Assembly (NCBI GenBank): GCA_003448025.1
Contig: DLXL01000122.1
Location: 1 to 14,931 of the forward strand
DNA from: Saprospirales bacterium
Lineage (GTDB): Bacteria; Bacteroidota; Bacteroidia; Chitinophagales; Saprospiraceae
Reading direction: 5' to 3'
Length of the DNA stretch: 14,931 nucleotides
In this document: in pieces, positions 1-7,460 of the stretch
Layout: every line of letters starts with the position of its first letter
Numbering within the stretch: position 1 is the first letter of the stretch
Notes under the pieces: generated by a model
Told to the model about the DNA's origin: nothing
Databases searched by the model: none
What the model saw: the letters and a program-made list of their open reading frames with translations, nothing else
Translations under genes and position numbers: made by a program

Positions 1-1
1 A

Positions 2-805
2 TTATCGCACTATGGCTTTTAAAAGCAACATAGAAAAATAAGCAGGAAAAAACAGCTTAAGATATATCACCAATACCTCTATACCGCCAAAATAAGCTTC
101 CTGCTTCCCTTCCTGAATGGCTTGCAGGATTTTAGTAGCCAGCCTGGTCGGTTCCATGCCTTTCTCAGTGGCTTCATCCATTGTTCCCAGCTTTGAGCCA
201 TCACCTGTAAGTGCATTTTTGCTTACGTTGGTGCGGATAAACCCCGGACAAATGAGGGTTACTTTAATCTGATATTCAGCCAATTCAGCCCGAAGGCTAT
301 CGAAGAATCCATGTAGTGCATGCTTGGAAGCGGCATAAGAGGAACGGTACGGCGATCCAAATTTACCCGTCAGACTGGTTATGGTAACGATATGCCCCAA
401 TTGATGCATGATCATGTTGGGTAACAGCGCTTTAGTAAGTGCTATGGTACCAAAATAGTTGACAGCCATTAATTTTTTGTCGACTTCCAAGGTGGTATTC
501 AGAGCAAGGGCTCTTTGCGAAATTCCACCATTATTGACCAAAACATCCACTTTTCCTACCTGTTTTAAGGTGTTTTCAACCAATTCAGGTATGGTATCGT
601 GCTGTTCAAGATCCAGCTTTTTGACCAATACGGAGGCTGCGCCGGCAGTCAGGCAATCAGCGGCTACCCGATTCATTTCTAGTTCATTTCGGGCTGAGAG
701 AATGAGGTGGGCGCCTTTTTCAGCCAGGCATAATGCCAGGGCTTCTCCAATTCCGGAGGATGCTCCGGTGATCCAAACACGCTTGTTCTTAAAAAAATCC
801 ATCAT
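2..805 (-). CDS. SDR family oxidoreductase, DHRS7-like
   Basis: A 267-residue classical short-chain dehydrogenase/reductase, an NAD(P)-dependent oxidoreductase of unknown substrate. The sequence shows the cofactor glycine motif TGASSGIG (13-20), NNGG (91-94, where most classical SDRs have NNAG), the structural Asn116, catalytic Ser144, and the YAASK box with Tyr157 and Lys161. PGFIRT near 188-192 is the usual segment after the active site. The hydrophobic C-terminus (about 243-265) suggests membrane association. NNGGISQRAL, SKHALHGFF and the hydrophobic tail resemble the animal DHRS7 (SDR34C) group as I remember it. The gene is complete: its TAA stop is at 2-4. Two ATG codons lie in a row at the start (803-805 and 800-802) and either could be used. 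It is divergent from pfkB. The enzyme class is certain; the substrate cannot be read from sequence. Confidence 0.93.
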   Translation of the reverse strand: MMDFFKNKRVWITGASSGIGEALALCLAEKGAHLILSARNELEMNRVAADCLTAGAASVLVKKLDLEQHDTIPELVENTLKQVGKVDVLVNNGGISQRALALNTTLEVDKKLMAVNYFGTIALTKALLPNMIMHQLGHIVTITSLTGKFGSPYRSSYAASKHALHGFFDSLRAELAEYQIKVTLICPGFIRTNVSKNALTGDGSKLGTMDEATEKGMEPTRLATKILQAIQEGKQEAYFGGIEVLVIYLKLFFPAYFSMLLLKAIVR

Positions 806-848
806 AACAGACTAGCATAAAGGTGACCAGGAATGGACCCTTGGTTTG

Positions 849-856
849 CAAAGGTA
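849..856 (-). promoter_or_regulatory. Putative -7 box for the SDR gene
   Basis: On the minus strand this reads TACCTTTG, an exact match to the Bacteroidota -7 consensus TAnnTTTG. It would place the transcript start near 843 and give a leader of about 38 bases before the SDR start codon. No good -33 TTG lies at the expected distance; the nearest, at 882-884, is too far upstream. The call therefore rests on the -7 box alone. Confidence 0.4.
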
Positions 857-1027
857 AAAAGGATGTACGTTCATGGGTATTCAATTCTGAATCAATCAAA
901 TCTTAAGTGCGCATACAATTCAAATCAAACCGTGCATCTTTGTGTTGAAGTAGGGCTTGTTAGAGGATATCCATCTGATACGAAAAGGGATAGTCCTAGT
1001 TTGTGCAAACATATTCCATTGAAATTC

Positions 1028-1984
1028 ATGACTAAAATAGTTACATTAACCCTGAATCCGGCGTTGGATAAAAGCACGGAGGTTGAAAAGTTGGTTGCGG
1101 AAAAAAAAATGCGTTGTAGTGCCATGAGGCTTGATGCAGGTGGCGGCGGTATAAATGTTTCCAAAGCTATCCGAAAATTGGGTAGTGAAACGGTTGCCGT
1201 ATTTCCTTGCGGGGGGCATAATGGAGAAGTACTTTGTAATTTACTGGAACATGATGGGGTAAGCATTCAGCCTGTTCAGGTAGATGGTGAGGTTCGTGAA
1301 AATATTTCGGTGCGAGATCTATCCACAAATGCCCAATATCGGCTAACAATGCCTGGTCTCACCTTAAAGGAAAAGGATGCAGATCTGTGTTTAGAACAGA
1401 TTAGATCCCTGCGTCCGGAATTTTTGGTGGCTAGCGGGAGTTTGCCGCCGGGGATACGGGATACTTATTACGAAAAGGTAGCAGGATTTGCCAAGGAAAT
1501 AAAGGCAAAATTCATCCTGGACACTTCCGGGAAACCACTTCATGCGGCTGCAGATGAAGGACTTTTCTTGCTTAAGCCTAATATAGATGAATTAAGTGCT
1601 CTGGCGGGAGTTCCTGGGCTGGAGTTGAATCAGGTAGATGATGCAGCCGCTGATATTATTCGTCTAGGCAAATGTGAGATCGTGGTTGTATCGCTTGGTC
1701 CCCAGGGAGCAATTATTGTTACAAAAGATGGAGCAGAACACATTCCTGCTCCAATGGTCCAAAAACAAACTACCGTAGGAGCAGGTGACAGCATGGTGGC
1801 AGGTATGGTTTGGGCACTGGGCGAAGGAAAGACGTTTAGAGAAATGGGACAAATTGGTGTAGCCTGTGGCTCAGCAGCCACCATGAATGCCGGTACATCC
1901 CTGTTTAATACAGAAGATGTGTGGCGTTTGTATCAATGGATAAGGACATATGGTGAAAGATATCGCATCAAAGATTTCACATGA
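1028..1984 (+). CDS. pfkB: 6-phosphofructokinase II (PfkB family sugar kinase)
   Basis: A 318-residue ribokinase-family enzyme predicted to phosphorylate fructose 6-phosphate to fructose 1,6-bisphosphate with ATP in glycolysis. The sequence shows TLTLNPALD at the N-terminus (6-14), the sugar-binding GGGGIN (38-43), SGSLPPG (136-142), the KPNIDE metal/ATP motif (183-188), VVSLGPQGA (220-228) and GAGDS with catalytic Asp254 (251-255). Order, spacing and length follow E. coli Pfk-2 (309 aa) closely, so Pfk-2 fits better than FruK or LacC, though a 1-phosphofructokinase or tagatose kinase role is not excluded. The frame stays open back to 833, but those 65 residues look nothing like the family, so ATG 1028 is taken as the start. 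A weak -7-like CATCTTTG lies at 935-942. No operon partner is visible: adk follows after 182 bases with its own promoter. Confidence 0.92.
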   Translation: MTKIVTLTLNPALDKSTEVEKLVAEKKMRCSAMRLDAGGGGINVSKAIRKLGSETVAVFPCGGHNGEVLCNLLEHDGVSIQPVQVDGEVRENISVRDLSTNAQYRLTMPGLTLKEKDADLCLEQIRSLRPEFLVASGSLPPGIRDTYYEKVAGFAKEIKAKFILDTSGKPLHAAADEGLFLLKPNIDELSALAGVPGLELNQVDDAAADIIRLGKCEIVVVSLGPQGAIIVTKDGAEHIPAPMVQKQTTVGAGDSMVAGMVWALGEGKTFREMGQIGVACGSAATMNAGTSLFNTEDVWRLYQWIRTYGERYRIKDFT

Positions 1985-1998
1985 TTCATATTGTGCGA

Positions 1999-2056
1999 TT
2001 TAAATTTAAATTTATATTTCTATATTAGTTTAAATTTCAAAATTAAATTTTTATAT
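1999..2056 (+). repeat. AT-only low-complexity tract with TTTAAATTT repeats
   Basis: This spacer between pfkB and adk has only three G or C bases in 58. TTTAAATTT occurs three times: overlapping at 1999-2007 and 2005-2013, and again at 2029-2037. The outer copies are self-complementary and could form an AT-only hairpin. It lacks the GC stem of an intrinsic terminator. It may be bent or easily melted DNA upstream of the adk promoter, but no function can be assigned. Confidence 0.6.
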
Positions 2057-2113
2057 TGCTTGATTTGCAGCCTGTAAATTGTATTTTTAAATTCCGGTTT
2101 TATTTATGCGCAG

Positions 2114-2138
2114 TTGGTGTTTGTCATGTCTAACTTTG
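2114..2138 (+). promoter_or_regulatory. Putative adk promoter
   Basis: TAACTTTG at 2131-2138 is an exact TAnnTTTG -7 box. A TTG at 2114-2116 may act as the -33 element, though the spacing is a few bases shorter than usual. The transcript start would fall near 2145, about 22 bases before the adk ATG. The promoter lies just after the AT-only tract. Confidence 0.5.
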
Positions 2139-2166
2139 CGTTTTCGAGAATGTACCACATCTGCAT

Positions 2167-2742
2167 ATGACGAATCTTGTACTATTTGGGCCTCCAGGTT
2201 CCGGGAAGGGAACACAGGCTGCTTTTTTGATTGAAAAATATAACCTCGTGCATATCAGCACTGGAGATCTGTTCCGGTATGAAATGGGGAATAATACTCC
2301 ATTAGGGCTGGAAGCCAAGGCATTTATGGCCAAAGGCGAATTAGTTCCTGACAGCATCACCATTGGCATGTTGCGGAATAAGGTTGAAAAACATCCTGAC
2401 GCTAACGGATTTATTTTTGATGGGTTCCCACGTACGATACCTCAGGCAGAAGCACTGGATGCTTTGTTGCAGAGTATGGGCACATCAGTATCCGGTTTGA
2501 TAGCTCTGGTAGTGGATGATGAAGAAATTGTGGATCGAATTTTAAAACGTGGACAAACCTCCGGACGGTCAGATGATAATGATGAAACCACAGTCAGGAA
2601 AAGGATTGCGGTGTACAAAAATGAAACTGCACCTGTTTTTGACTATTACGCCGAACAGGGTAAAAGTATGAATATCAATGGCTTAGGCACCATAGATGAA
2701 ATTGCTTTCAGGTTAAGTGAGGCAGTTGATTCGCTGATTTAA
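2167..2742 (+). CDS. adk: Adenylate kinase
   Basis: A 191-residue cytoplasmic adenylate kinase that interconverts ATP plus AMP with two ADP. The sequence shows the P-loop GPPGSGKGT (8-16), the AMP-binding STGDLFR (31-37), FDGFPRT (84-90) and the basic residues of the short LID region (Arg128, Arg134, Arg144). The LID is the short form without zinc-binding cysteines, and the total length fits the roughly 190-residue enzymes usual in Bacteroidota rather than the roughly 215-residue long form. ATG 2167 puts the P-loop at its normal place and follows a good -7 box by a short leader. There is no Shine-Dalgarno sequence, as expected in this phylum. The next gene is a DivIC-like protein 103 bases downstream. 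Confidence 0.97.
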   Translation: MTNLVLFGPPGSGKGTQAAFLIEKYNLVHISTGDLFRYEMGNNTPLGLEAKAFMAKGELVPDSITIGMLRNKVEKHPDANGFIFDGFPRTIPQAEALDALLQSMGTSVSGLIALVVDDEEIVDRILKRGQTSGRSDDNDETTVRKRIAVYKNETAPVFDYYAEQGKSMNINGLGTIDEIAFRLSEAVDSLI

Positions 2743-2782
2743 AAAAGAAGTAGCAGCGTATTAGTGTAGGGCCGTTTGAGAA

Positions 2783-2823
2783 GTACTACTTTTGAGCCGA
2801 AAAGGAACAAGAGTACCTTTTTT
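2783..2823 (+). terminator. Possible weak terminator after adk
   Basis: GTACT at 2783-2787 can pair with AGTAC at 2812-2816, and the stem continues imperfectly inward with bulges (CTT with AAG, CC with GG). It is followed by six T at 2818-2823. The position 40 bases after the adk stop is sensible, but the stem is short and interrupted, so read-through into the next gene is likely. Confidence 0.35.
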
Positions 2824-2845
2824 GTTTTCCTAAATAGAGTATTGT

Positions 2846-3160
2846 ATGGCGCTTTCATCCACTCCGTGGCAAGCACTTTGGAACAGATTGCCTGCTCCCT
2901 TACAAAACAGATATTATCTCACCCTGGTAATCTTTTTGTTTATCATGGTGTTTTTAGATCGCCATAGTTTCTGGACGCAGTGGAAACTTTGGCGGGCGCA
3001 AAAGCAGTTAGAGGCTGACCGCACTTATTATCAGGCAAAGATAAAAGGGGCAAAGGAGGAGGCTGAAGATTTCGAGTTGACCAAGGAAAAGTTTGCCAGA
3101 GAGCATTATTACATGAAACGCGCCAATGAAGAGGTGTTCATCATACAGGAAGAAAAATAA
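2846..3160 (+). CDS. DivIC/FtsB-like septum formation initiator protein
   Basis: A 104-residue single-pass membrane protein of the FtsB/DivIC (septum formation initiator) type. In other bacteria this family forms a coiled-coil complex with FtsL and FtsQ/DivIB in the divisome. The sequence shows a short cytoplasmic N-terminus, one transmembrane segment (about 24-38), a charged helix likely to form a coiled coil (about 44-85), and the closing segment EKFAREHYYMKRANEEVFII (81-100), which has the family's pattern of a conserved helix followed by an acidic turn and an aliphatic strand. ATG 2846 leaves a normal-length N-terminus. It lies between adk and sucD, neither of which is a division gene, so the role rests on the protein alone. 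Similarity in this family is low, and FtsL-like proteins have the same architecture. Confidence 0.8.
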   Translation: MALSSTPWQALWNRLPAPLQNRYYLTLVIFLFIMVFLDRHSFWTQWKLWRAQKQLEADRTYYQAKIKGAKEEAEDFELTKEKFAREHYYMKRANEEVFIIQEEK

Positions 3161-3201
3161 TTGAAGCGGGATCAATTGGAGAAATTTCCAGTATAAACCG
3201 C

Positions 3202-3222
3202 TCATCATTCATCGTTCATCGT
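3202..3222 (+). repeat. Three tandem 7-bp units upstream of sucD
   Basis: TCATCAT (3202-3208) is followed by two copies of TCATCGT (3209-3215 and 3216-3222), ending 8 bases before the sucD start codon. It is probably in the 5' untranslated region. Slippage could change the copy number, but no regulatory role can be shown from one sequence. Confidence 0.6.
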
Positions 3223-3230
3223 TTTCCAAC

Positions 3231-4106
3231 ATGTCTGTTTTAGTTAATAAAGACTCCAGAATTATCGTTCAAGGTTTCACAGGAAAGGAAGGTACCTTTC
3301 ATGCAGAGCAAATGATTGCTTATGGAACCAATGTAGTAGGTGGTGTAACACCGGGAAAAGGAGGTCAAAAACATCTTGACCGGCCAGTGTTTAATACAGT
3401 AGAAGACGCTGTGAAGCAGGCAGGTGCAGATACCAGCATAATTTTTGTGCCACCCGGTTTTGCCGCAGATGCCATCATTGAGGCTGCTATGTCAGGAATC
3501 AAGGTGATTGTAGCGATTACAGAAGGTATCCCGGTTCAGGACATGGTTCGTGCCAAAGCCTACATTTCTGATAAAGGTGTTCGTTTGATTGGGCCGAACT
3601 GCCCGGGTATTATTACACCTGATGAGGCAAAAGTTGGCATCATGCCAGGTTTTGTTTTCAAGAGGGGGCCTATTGGGCTGGTATCAAAATCCGGCACCCT
3701 GACATATGAAGCAGCGGATCAGATTGCAAAGGCCGGGCTTGGTATTACAACCGCTATTGGCATAGGTGGGGACCCTATCATTGGCACCACTACACGCGAA
3801 GCTATTGAATTATTCATGAATGATCCTGAAACCGAGGGAATTGTAATGATTGGCGAAATTGGCGGAGGTCTGGAAGCAGAAGCTGCCCGTTGGATTCGTG
3901 CCAATGGCAATAAGAAACCTGTTGTTGGTTTTATTGCGGGGCAAACGGCCCCTAAAGGCAGGAAAATGGGGCATGCCGGTGCGATCGTTGGAGGAGCAGA
4001 GGATACTGCAGCAGCAAAAATGGAGATTATGGCTGAAAATGGAATTCATGTGGTGAATTCACCTGCTCAAATTGGTGCAACTATTGCTAAATTAATGAGG
4101 AAATAG
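3231..4106 (+). CDS. sucD: Succinyl-CoA ligase (ADP/GDP-forming) alpha subunit
   Basis: A 291-residue alpha subunit of succinyl-CoA synthetase, the TCA-cycle enzyme that couples succinyl-CoA cleavage to nucleoside triphosphate formation. The sequence shows the CoA-binding Rossmann motif GFTGKEG (15-21), GPNCPG (121-126), SKSGTLTYE (152-160) and the phosphohistidine loop [13 protein letters not shown], with active-site His248 corresponding to His246 of E. coli. Length is normal for the family. ATG 3231 is the obvious start, and the preceding bases have no Shine-Dalgarno sequence. The beta subunit gene sucC is not adjacent: the neighbours are a DivIC-like gene upstream and a DUF1800 gene downstream. 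The two subunit genes must therefore be separated in this genome. A strong intrinsic terminator follows. Confidence 0.97.
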   Translation: MSVLVNKDSRIIVQGFTGKEGTFHAEQMIAYGTNVVGGVTPGKGGQKHLDRPVFNTVEDAVKQAGADTSIIFVPPGFAADAIIEAAMSGIKVIVAITEGIPVQDMVRAKAYISDKGVRLIGPNCPGIITPDEAKVGIMPGFVFKRGPIGLVSKSGTLTYEAADQIAKAGLGITTAIGIGGDPIIGTTTREAIELFMNDPETEGIVMIGEIGGGLEAEAARWIRANGNKKPVVGFIAGQTAPKGRKMGHAGAIVGGAEDTAAAKMEIMAENGIHVVNSPAQIGATIAKLMRK

Positions 4107-4124
4107 CATTTCCATAGACTTTAT

Positions 4125-4171
4125 AAAGCGCATCTGTTCTGCCTCCGGCAAAGCAAATGCGCTTTTTTTTT
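4125..4171 (+). terminator. Intrinsic terminator of sucD
   Basis: AAAGCGCAT (4125-4133) pairs perfectly with ATGCGCTTT (4157-4165). The loop contains a second small hairpin, TGCC-TCC-GGCA. A run of nine T (4163-4171) follows. The position is 18 bases after the sucD stop, so it separates sucD from the DUF1800 gene. Confidence 0.88.
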
Positions 4172-4212
4172 ATAGTTGAATTGCTGAGCACAGTGATCTC
4201 AAAAATCTTTAC

Positions 4213-4220
4213 TATACTTG
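4213..4220 (+). promoter_or_regulatory. Possible -7 box for the DUF1800-DUF1501 pair
   Basis: TATACTTG differs from TAnnTTTG at one base and lies 22 bases before the DUF1800 ATG, downstream of the sucD terminator where a new promoter is needed. No clear -33 TTG is seen about 21 bases upstream. Confidence 0.3.
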
Positions 4221-4242
4221 TCTTTAAAATCGTTCCACAATT

Positions 4243-5730
4243 ATGCCTATCCGTTCAAATCACTTGATTGAAGAGGCTCCAACCTTGCAAGATCCACTGA
4301 TGCCTTACGTGCCATCTCCAACCAAACCATGGAACGCACAAAGGATAGCACATTTGTATAAACGACTTGGATTTGGCGCATCTCTTGAACAAATTCAACA
4401 AGGGCTTCAAATGTCGCCTTCAGATCTTATTGATCAATTGCTCGAAACTGCCGCCGATTTGGGACCTCCGGATCCACCCTATTGGGGAGGTTGGACAATG
4501 GATGAGTATGCCAATAACCCAGATCCGAATCTGATATTTATCCACAGAGATGAACTTCGCCGCCGTTGGTTGGGCGAAATGCTGGAAGAAGGAATCCGAT
4601 CTAAAATGGCATTGTTCTGGCATAACCATTTTGTAACGGAACTTGATGTATATCAATGTAATGCCTACCTGTGGAATTACTATTCCATGATCCATGATTA
4701 TGCCTTTGGGAATTTCCGGATTTTCGCTAGAGAAATGGGTAAAACAGGTGCTATGTTGGTTTACCTCAACGGCAACCTGAGTGTGGCTGGCGAACCGAAT
4801 GAAAACTACGCCCGTGAATTAATGGAGTTATTCACTATGGGTGAAAGTAATGGCTATACCCAGGCCGACATAGTGGAAATGTCGAAAGCGCTAACCGGGT
4901 GGAAAGCCAGCGGCTATTTATGCGATCCGCCCTATTATGACCCCAATTTGCATGATAATACCACCAAAACTATCTTTGGTCAAAGCGCCAATTTTAGTTT
5001 TACAACAGCGCATAACCTGATTTTCAGCGCGCGTGCGAATCAGGTATCACACTATATAACCAGTAAACTTTACAAGCATTTTGTTTATCAAAAGGTTGAT
5101 AGTCAGGTGATTGAAGGATTGGCGCAAACATTCCGGGATGGCAACTGGGAAATATTGCCTGTGCTAAAACAACTATTCAAAAGCGAACATTTTTTTGAAG
5201 ATGCCTACATGAATGCCCGGCATAAATCGCCGCTGGAATCTATGATTAACCTGTATAAAATGGCGAATGTGCCGGCCAGTGAAGTAACACAGGATCGTTG
5301 GAATGCTGTTGGATACTGGTCTTATCAATTAGGTCAGGAGATATTTAACCCACCGAATGTTGCCGGCTGGAAAGGATACAGGAACTGGATTAATGAAAGC
5401 ACCCTGACTGCGCGCTGGAATTATAGTTCTGCGGTTGCTTACTGGCTTACCACGCAGGATCAAAGCAGGGAAAGTTTGAGAACTTTAGCTCAATCCCTCA
5501 CAAATGATAGCAATGACCCAGTGTTGATTACTGCAGCACTAACAGAATTTTTCCTGGGGCAAACCCTCGATCCTGTTCACCTGCAATCTGCCGTGATTAA
5601 TTTCAAATCCGGCATACCAGAAAATTATTACCTGGATGGCACCTGGAATCTCTATTGGGATGAAGCGCCCTATCAGATTGTAAATCTCCTGTATTACCTG
5701 GTAAAACTCCCTGAGTTTCAACTGGTATAA
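4243..5730 (+). CDS. DUF1800 family protein
   Basis: A 495-residue DUF1800 protein whose biochemical function is not established. Family features are RIAHLYKRLGFG near the N-terminus (34-45), FWHNHF (125-130), the highly conserved NENYARELMELFTMG (186-200), LTGW (217-220), and NPPNVAGWKGYRNWI near the C-terminal third (369-383). Length is typical. The N-terminus (MPIRSNHLIEE) has no hydrophobic stretch, so no Sec, Tat or lipoprotein signal is visible. ATG 4243 follows a terminator and a possible -7 box. The DUF1501 gene follows after 39 bases on the same strand with no terminator between, so the two are probably one transcript. This family pair recurs widely in bacteria, which suggests they act together. 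Confidence 0.92.
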   Translation: MPIRSNHLIEEAPTLQDPLMPYVPSPTKPWNAQRIAHLYKRLGFGASLEQIQQGLQMSPSDLIDQLLETAADLGPPDPPYWGGWTMDEYANNPDPNLIFIHRDELRRRWLGEMLEEGIRSKMALFWHNHFVTELDVYQCNAYLWNYYSMIHDYAFGNFRIFAREMGKTGAMLVYLNGNLSVAGEPNENYARELMELFTMGESNGYTQADIVEMSKALTGWKASGYLCDPPYYDPNLHDNTTKTIFGQSANFSFTTAHNLIFSARANQVSHYITSKLYKHFVYQKVDSQVIEGLAQTFRDGNWEILPVLKQLFKSEHFFEDAYMNARHKSPLESMINLYKMANVPASEVTQDRWNAVGYWSYQLGQEIFNPPNVAGWKGYRNWINESTLTARWNYSSAVAYWLTTQDQSRESLRTLAQSLTNDSNDPVLITAALTEFFLGQTLDPVHLQSAVINFKSGIPENYYLDGTWNLYWDEAPYQIVNLLYYLVKLPEFQLV

Positions 5731-5769
5731 TGCCCTCAGCCCTCCCTACACCTCATTTAAATTACGAAG

Positions 5770-7392
5770 ATGAATCAAGATAAGGCACAACCAAGACATG
5801 GAGCTTCCATACACCATGGCGACGCGCATACGCGCGAGCACCAAATTTGGAGTCGGAGGGATTTCCTTTCGGCTACCGGGATACTGGGCGCCGGGAGTTT
5901 GTTGTTGGGTAATATGGGATTAAAAGCTTTCCAGCCAACGCCACTGATGGCTTCATTAGCCAATGGGGCGAATGACCGTATTTTGGTGCTTATTCGTCTG
6001 GATGGCGGTAATGATGGTTTGAACACCATCATTGAAAGGGGAAATTCGCATTATTACAATCTTCGGCCAACCATTGGCATTCAGGATGCTAACCTTTGGG
6101 CGCTAAGTCCGGAATATGGCATGCCTCAGATTACCAATGCCTTGCAACCCATGTGGGAAAACGGAATGATGAAGGTGTTATTCAACGTTGGTTACCCTGA
6201 GCCAAATTATAGCCATTTTCGCTCCTATGATATCGTTGCAACCGCCAGCGATTCTGATGTGGTATTGAATACCGGCTGGATGGGACGGTTTTTGGACAAT
6301 GAATATGCTGCCTTTTTAGAAACGCCGCCAACCGTTCCGCCGGCATTGCAGATTGGCGTTCAAACGGATCTTTTATTTAAAGCGGATGTGGCTAATATGG
6401 CATTGGCGGTGAACAGTCCGCAGGAGTTTTATCAAATTGCGCAAACGGGTCAGCTTTATGATACTGCATTGCTGGGGAATAGCCCCAGAGAGCTGGAACT
6501 TGCGTTTGTTCGGCAAACCGCAAATTCCGCTTTCCGTTACGCGGAAACCATCAAAAATGCCTACGCCAGAGGAAAAAATCAGGTGAATTATCCCTCCAAT
6601 AATTACCTGGCAGAACAATTGGCCATTGTTGCCAAACTGATCAAAGGCAACCTGGGTACTCGTGTGTATATGGTTCAAATCTATGGGTTTGATACTCATG
6701 CAGAGCAGCTTGATTTTCATTTGAATTTGCTAAAGAATCTGGCCGACGCTGTTAAAGCCTTCTATGACGACCTTGGTCACGGCGGTAATCAGGACTTGCC
6801 TAAAAATGTGCTCGGCATGACGTTTAGTGAATTTGGCAGAACCATTTACGAAAATGCTTCTCTGGGAACTGATCACGGCTGGGGGACACCCATGATGTTG
6901 TTTGGTGGAGAAATCGGCAATGGATTTGTTGGACAATACCAGGATTTAAGTAGCCCTGATCCATATGGTGATCCGGAATTTAGCCTGGATTTTCGCAGTA
7001 TATACAGCACCGTGCTAAAAGACTGGATGGGCAATGATCCCGCCCTGGTGAATTTCGTTTTGGGACAGGAGCACAGCAATATTCCAGGGCTGGTTCCAGC
7101 CATTTTGCCGGCTCTTGGCGACAATGAAAAATGTGCCTTATTGGGACACAATCCAGTGTCCAATGATGCCAATGCCATTGAGATTAAATATGCCATGTTA
7201 CAGGATGGCCCTGTCAGGTTGCAGATACTGGATACCGCAGGACATTTGCTACGTACCCTGGTTAATGAATATAAGGATCGTGGCGCCTATACCTTTGTTT
7301 TCAGGCCATCAGATTGGTATGTTTCACCCGGGAAATACCAGTATCGGTTACAGTCAGGAGGACAGATTTTCCAGCGGACATTTACCGTTTAG
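5770..7392 (+). CDS. DUF1501 protein with Tat signal and T9SS-like sorting domain
   Basis: A 540-residue DUF1501 protein; the family is assigned to the alkaline phosphatase/sulfatase-like superfamily, but its reaction is unknown. The N-terminus has the twin-arginine motif SRRDFLS (28-34) followed by a hydrophobic stretch (35-47). The n-region before it is unusually long and contains five His (10, 15, 16, 20, 24). Core motifs are LDGGNDGLNTI (77-87), FDTHAEQ (307-313), FSEFGRT (352-358) and TDHGWG (367-372). The last 73 residues (about 468-540) look like a T9SS type A C-terminal sorting domain: I-x-Y-x-L-like start, VRLQILDTAGHLLRTLV (482-498), then GKYQYRL and a final F-x-V strand. Such domains direct proteins across the outer membrane. 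The start is firm, because no other in-frame ATG precedes the arginine pair. It pairs with the upstream DUF1800 gene. Confidence 0.92.
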   Translation: MNQDKAQPRHGASIHHGDAHTREHQIWSRRDFLSATGILGAGSLLLGNMGLKAFQPTPLMASLANGANDRILVLIRLDGGNDGLNTIIERGNSHYYNLRPTIGIQDANLWALSPEYGMPQITNALQPMWENGMMKVLFNVGYPEPNYSHFRSYDIVATASDSDVVLNTGWMGRFLDNEYAAFLETPPTVPPALQIGVQTDLLFKADVANMALAVNSPQEFYQIAQTGQLYDTALLGNSPRELELAFVRQTANSAFRYAETIKNAYARGKNQVNYPSNNYLAEQLAIVAKLIKGNLGTRVYMVQIYGFDTHAEQLDFHLNLLKNLADAVKAFYDDLGHGGNQDLPKNVLGMTFSEFGRTIYENASLGTDHGWGTPMMLFGGEIGNGFVGQYQDLSSPDPYGDPEFSLDFRSIYSTVLKDWMGNDPALVNFVLGQEHSNIPGLVPAILPALGDNEKCALLGHNPVSNDANAIEIKYAMLQDGPVRLQILDTAGHLLRTLVNEYKDRGAYTFVFRPSDWYVSPGKYQYRLQSGGQIFQRTFTV

Positions 7393-7460
7393 CAAAATCA
7401 TACGGCAATAAGTCAGACGAACTGGGTTGTATCCAATGGCTTTTATTCGCAATTTTTGCG

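Noticed and set aside
459..815. 118-codon plus-strand frame
   Set aside because: Lies opposite the SDR gene, whose motifs are unambiguous; no protein-like features.
833..1027. 65-residue N-terminal extension of the pfkB frame
   Set aside because: The open frame continues upstream, but the residues resemble nothing in PfkB proteins, and ATG 1028 gives the exact family N-terminus.
925..1349. Minus-strand frames opposite pfkB
   Set aside because: Antisense shadows of a clear kinase gene; no recognisable motif or start context.
2776..2967. 63-codon plus-strand frame before and across the DivIC-like start
   Set aside because: Overlaps the DivIC-like gene in another frame and covers the possible adk terminator; composition not protein-like.
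6373..7196. Minus-strand frames opposite DUF1501
   Set aside because: Shadows of a gene with clear family motifs in the other strand.
7448..7460. CGCAA-TTT-TTGCG hairpin touching the lptD stop
   Set aside because: Only 5 bp with no T run on either side; too weak to call a terminator, though it lies in the convergent gap.
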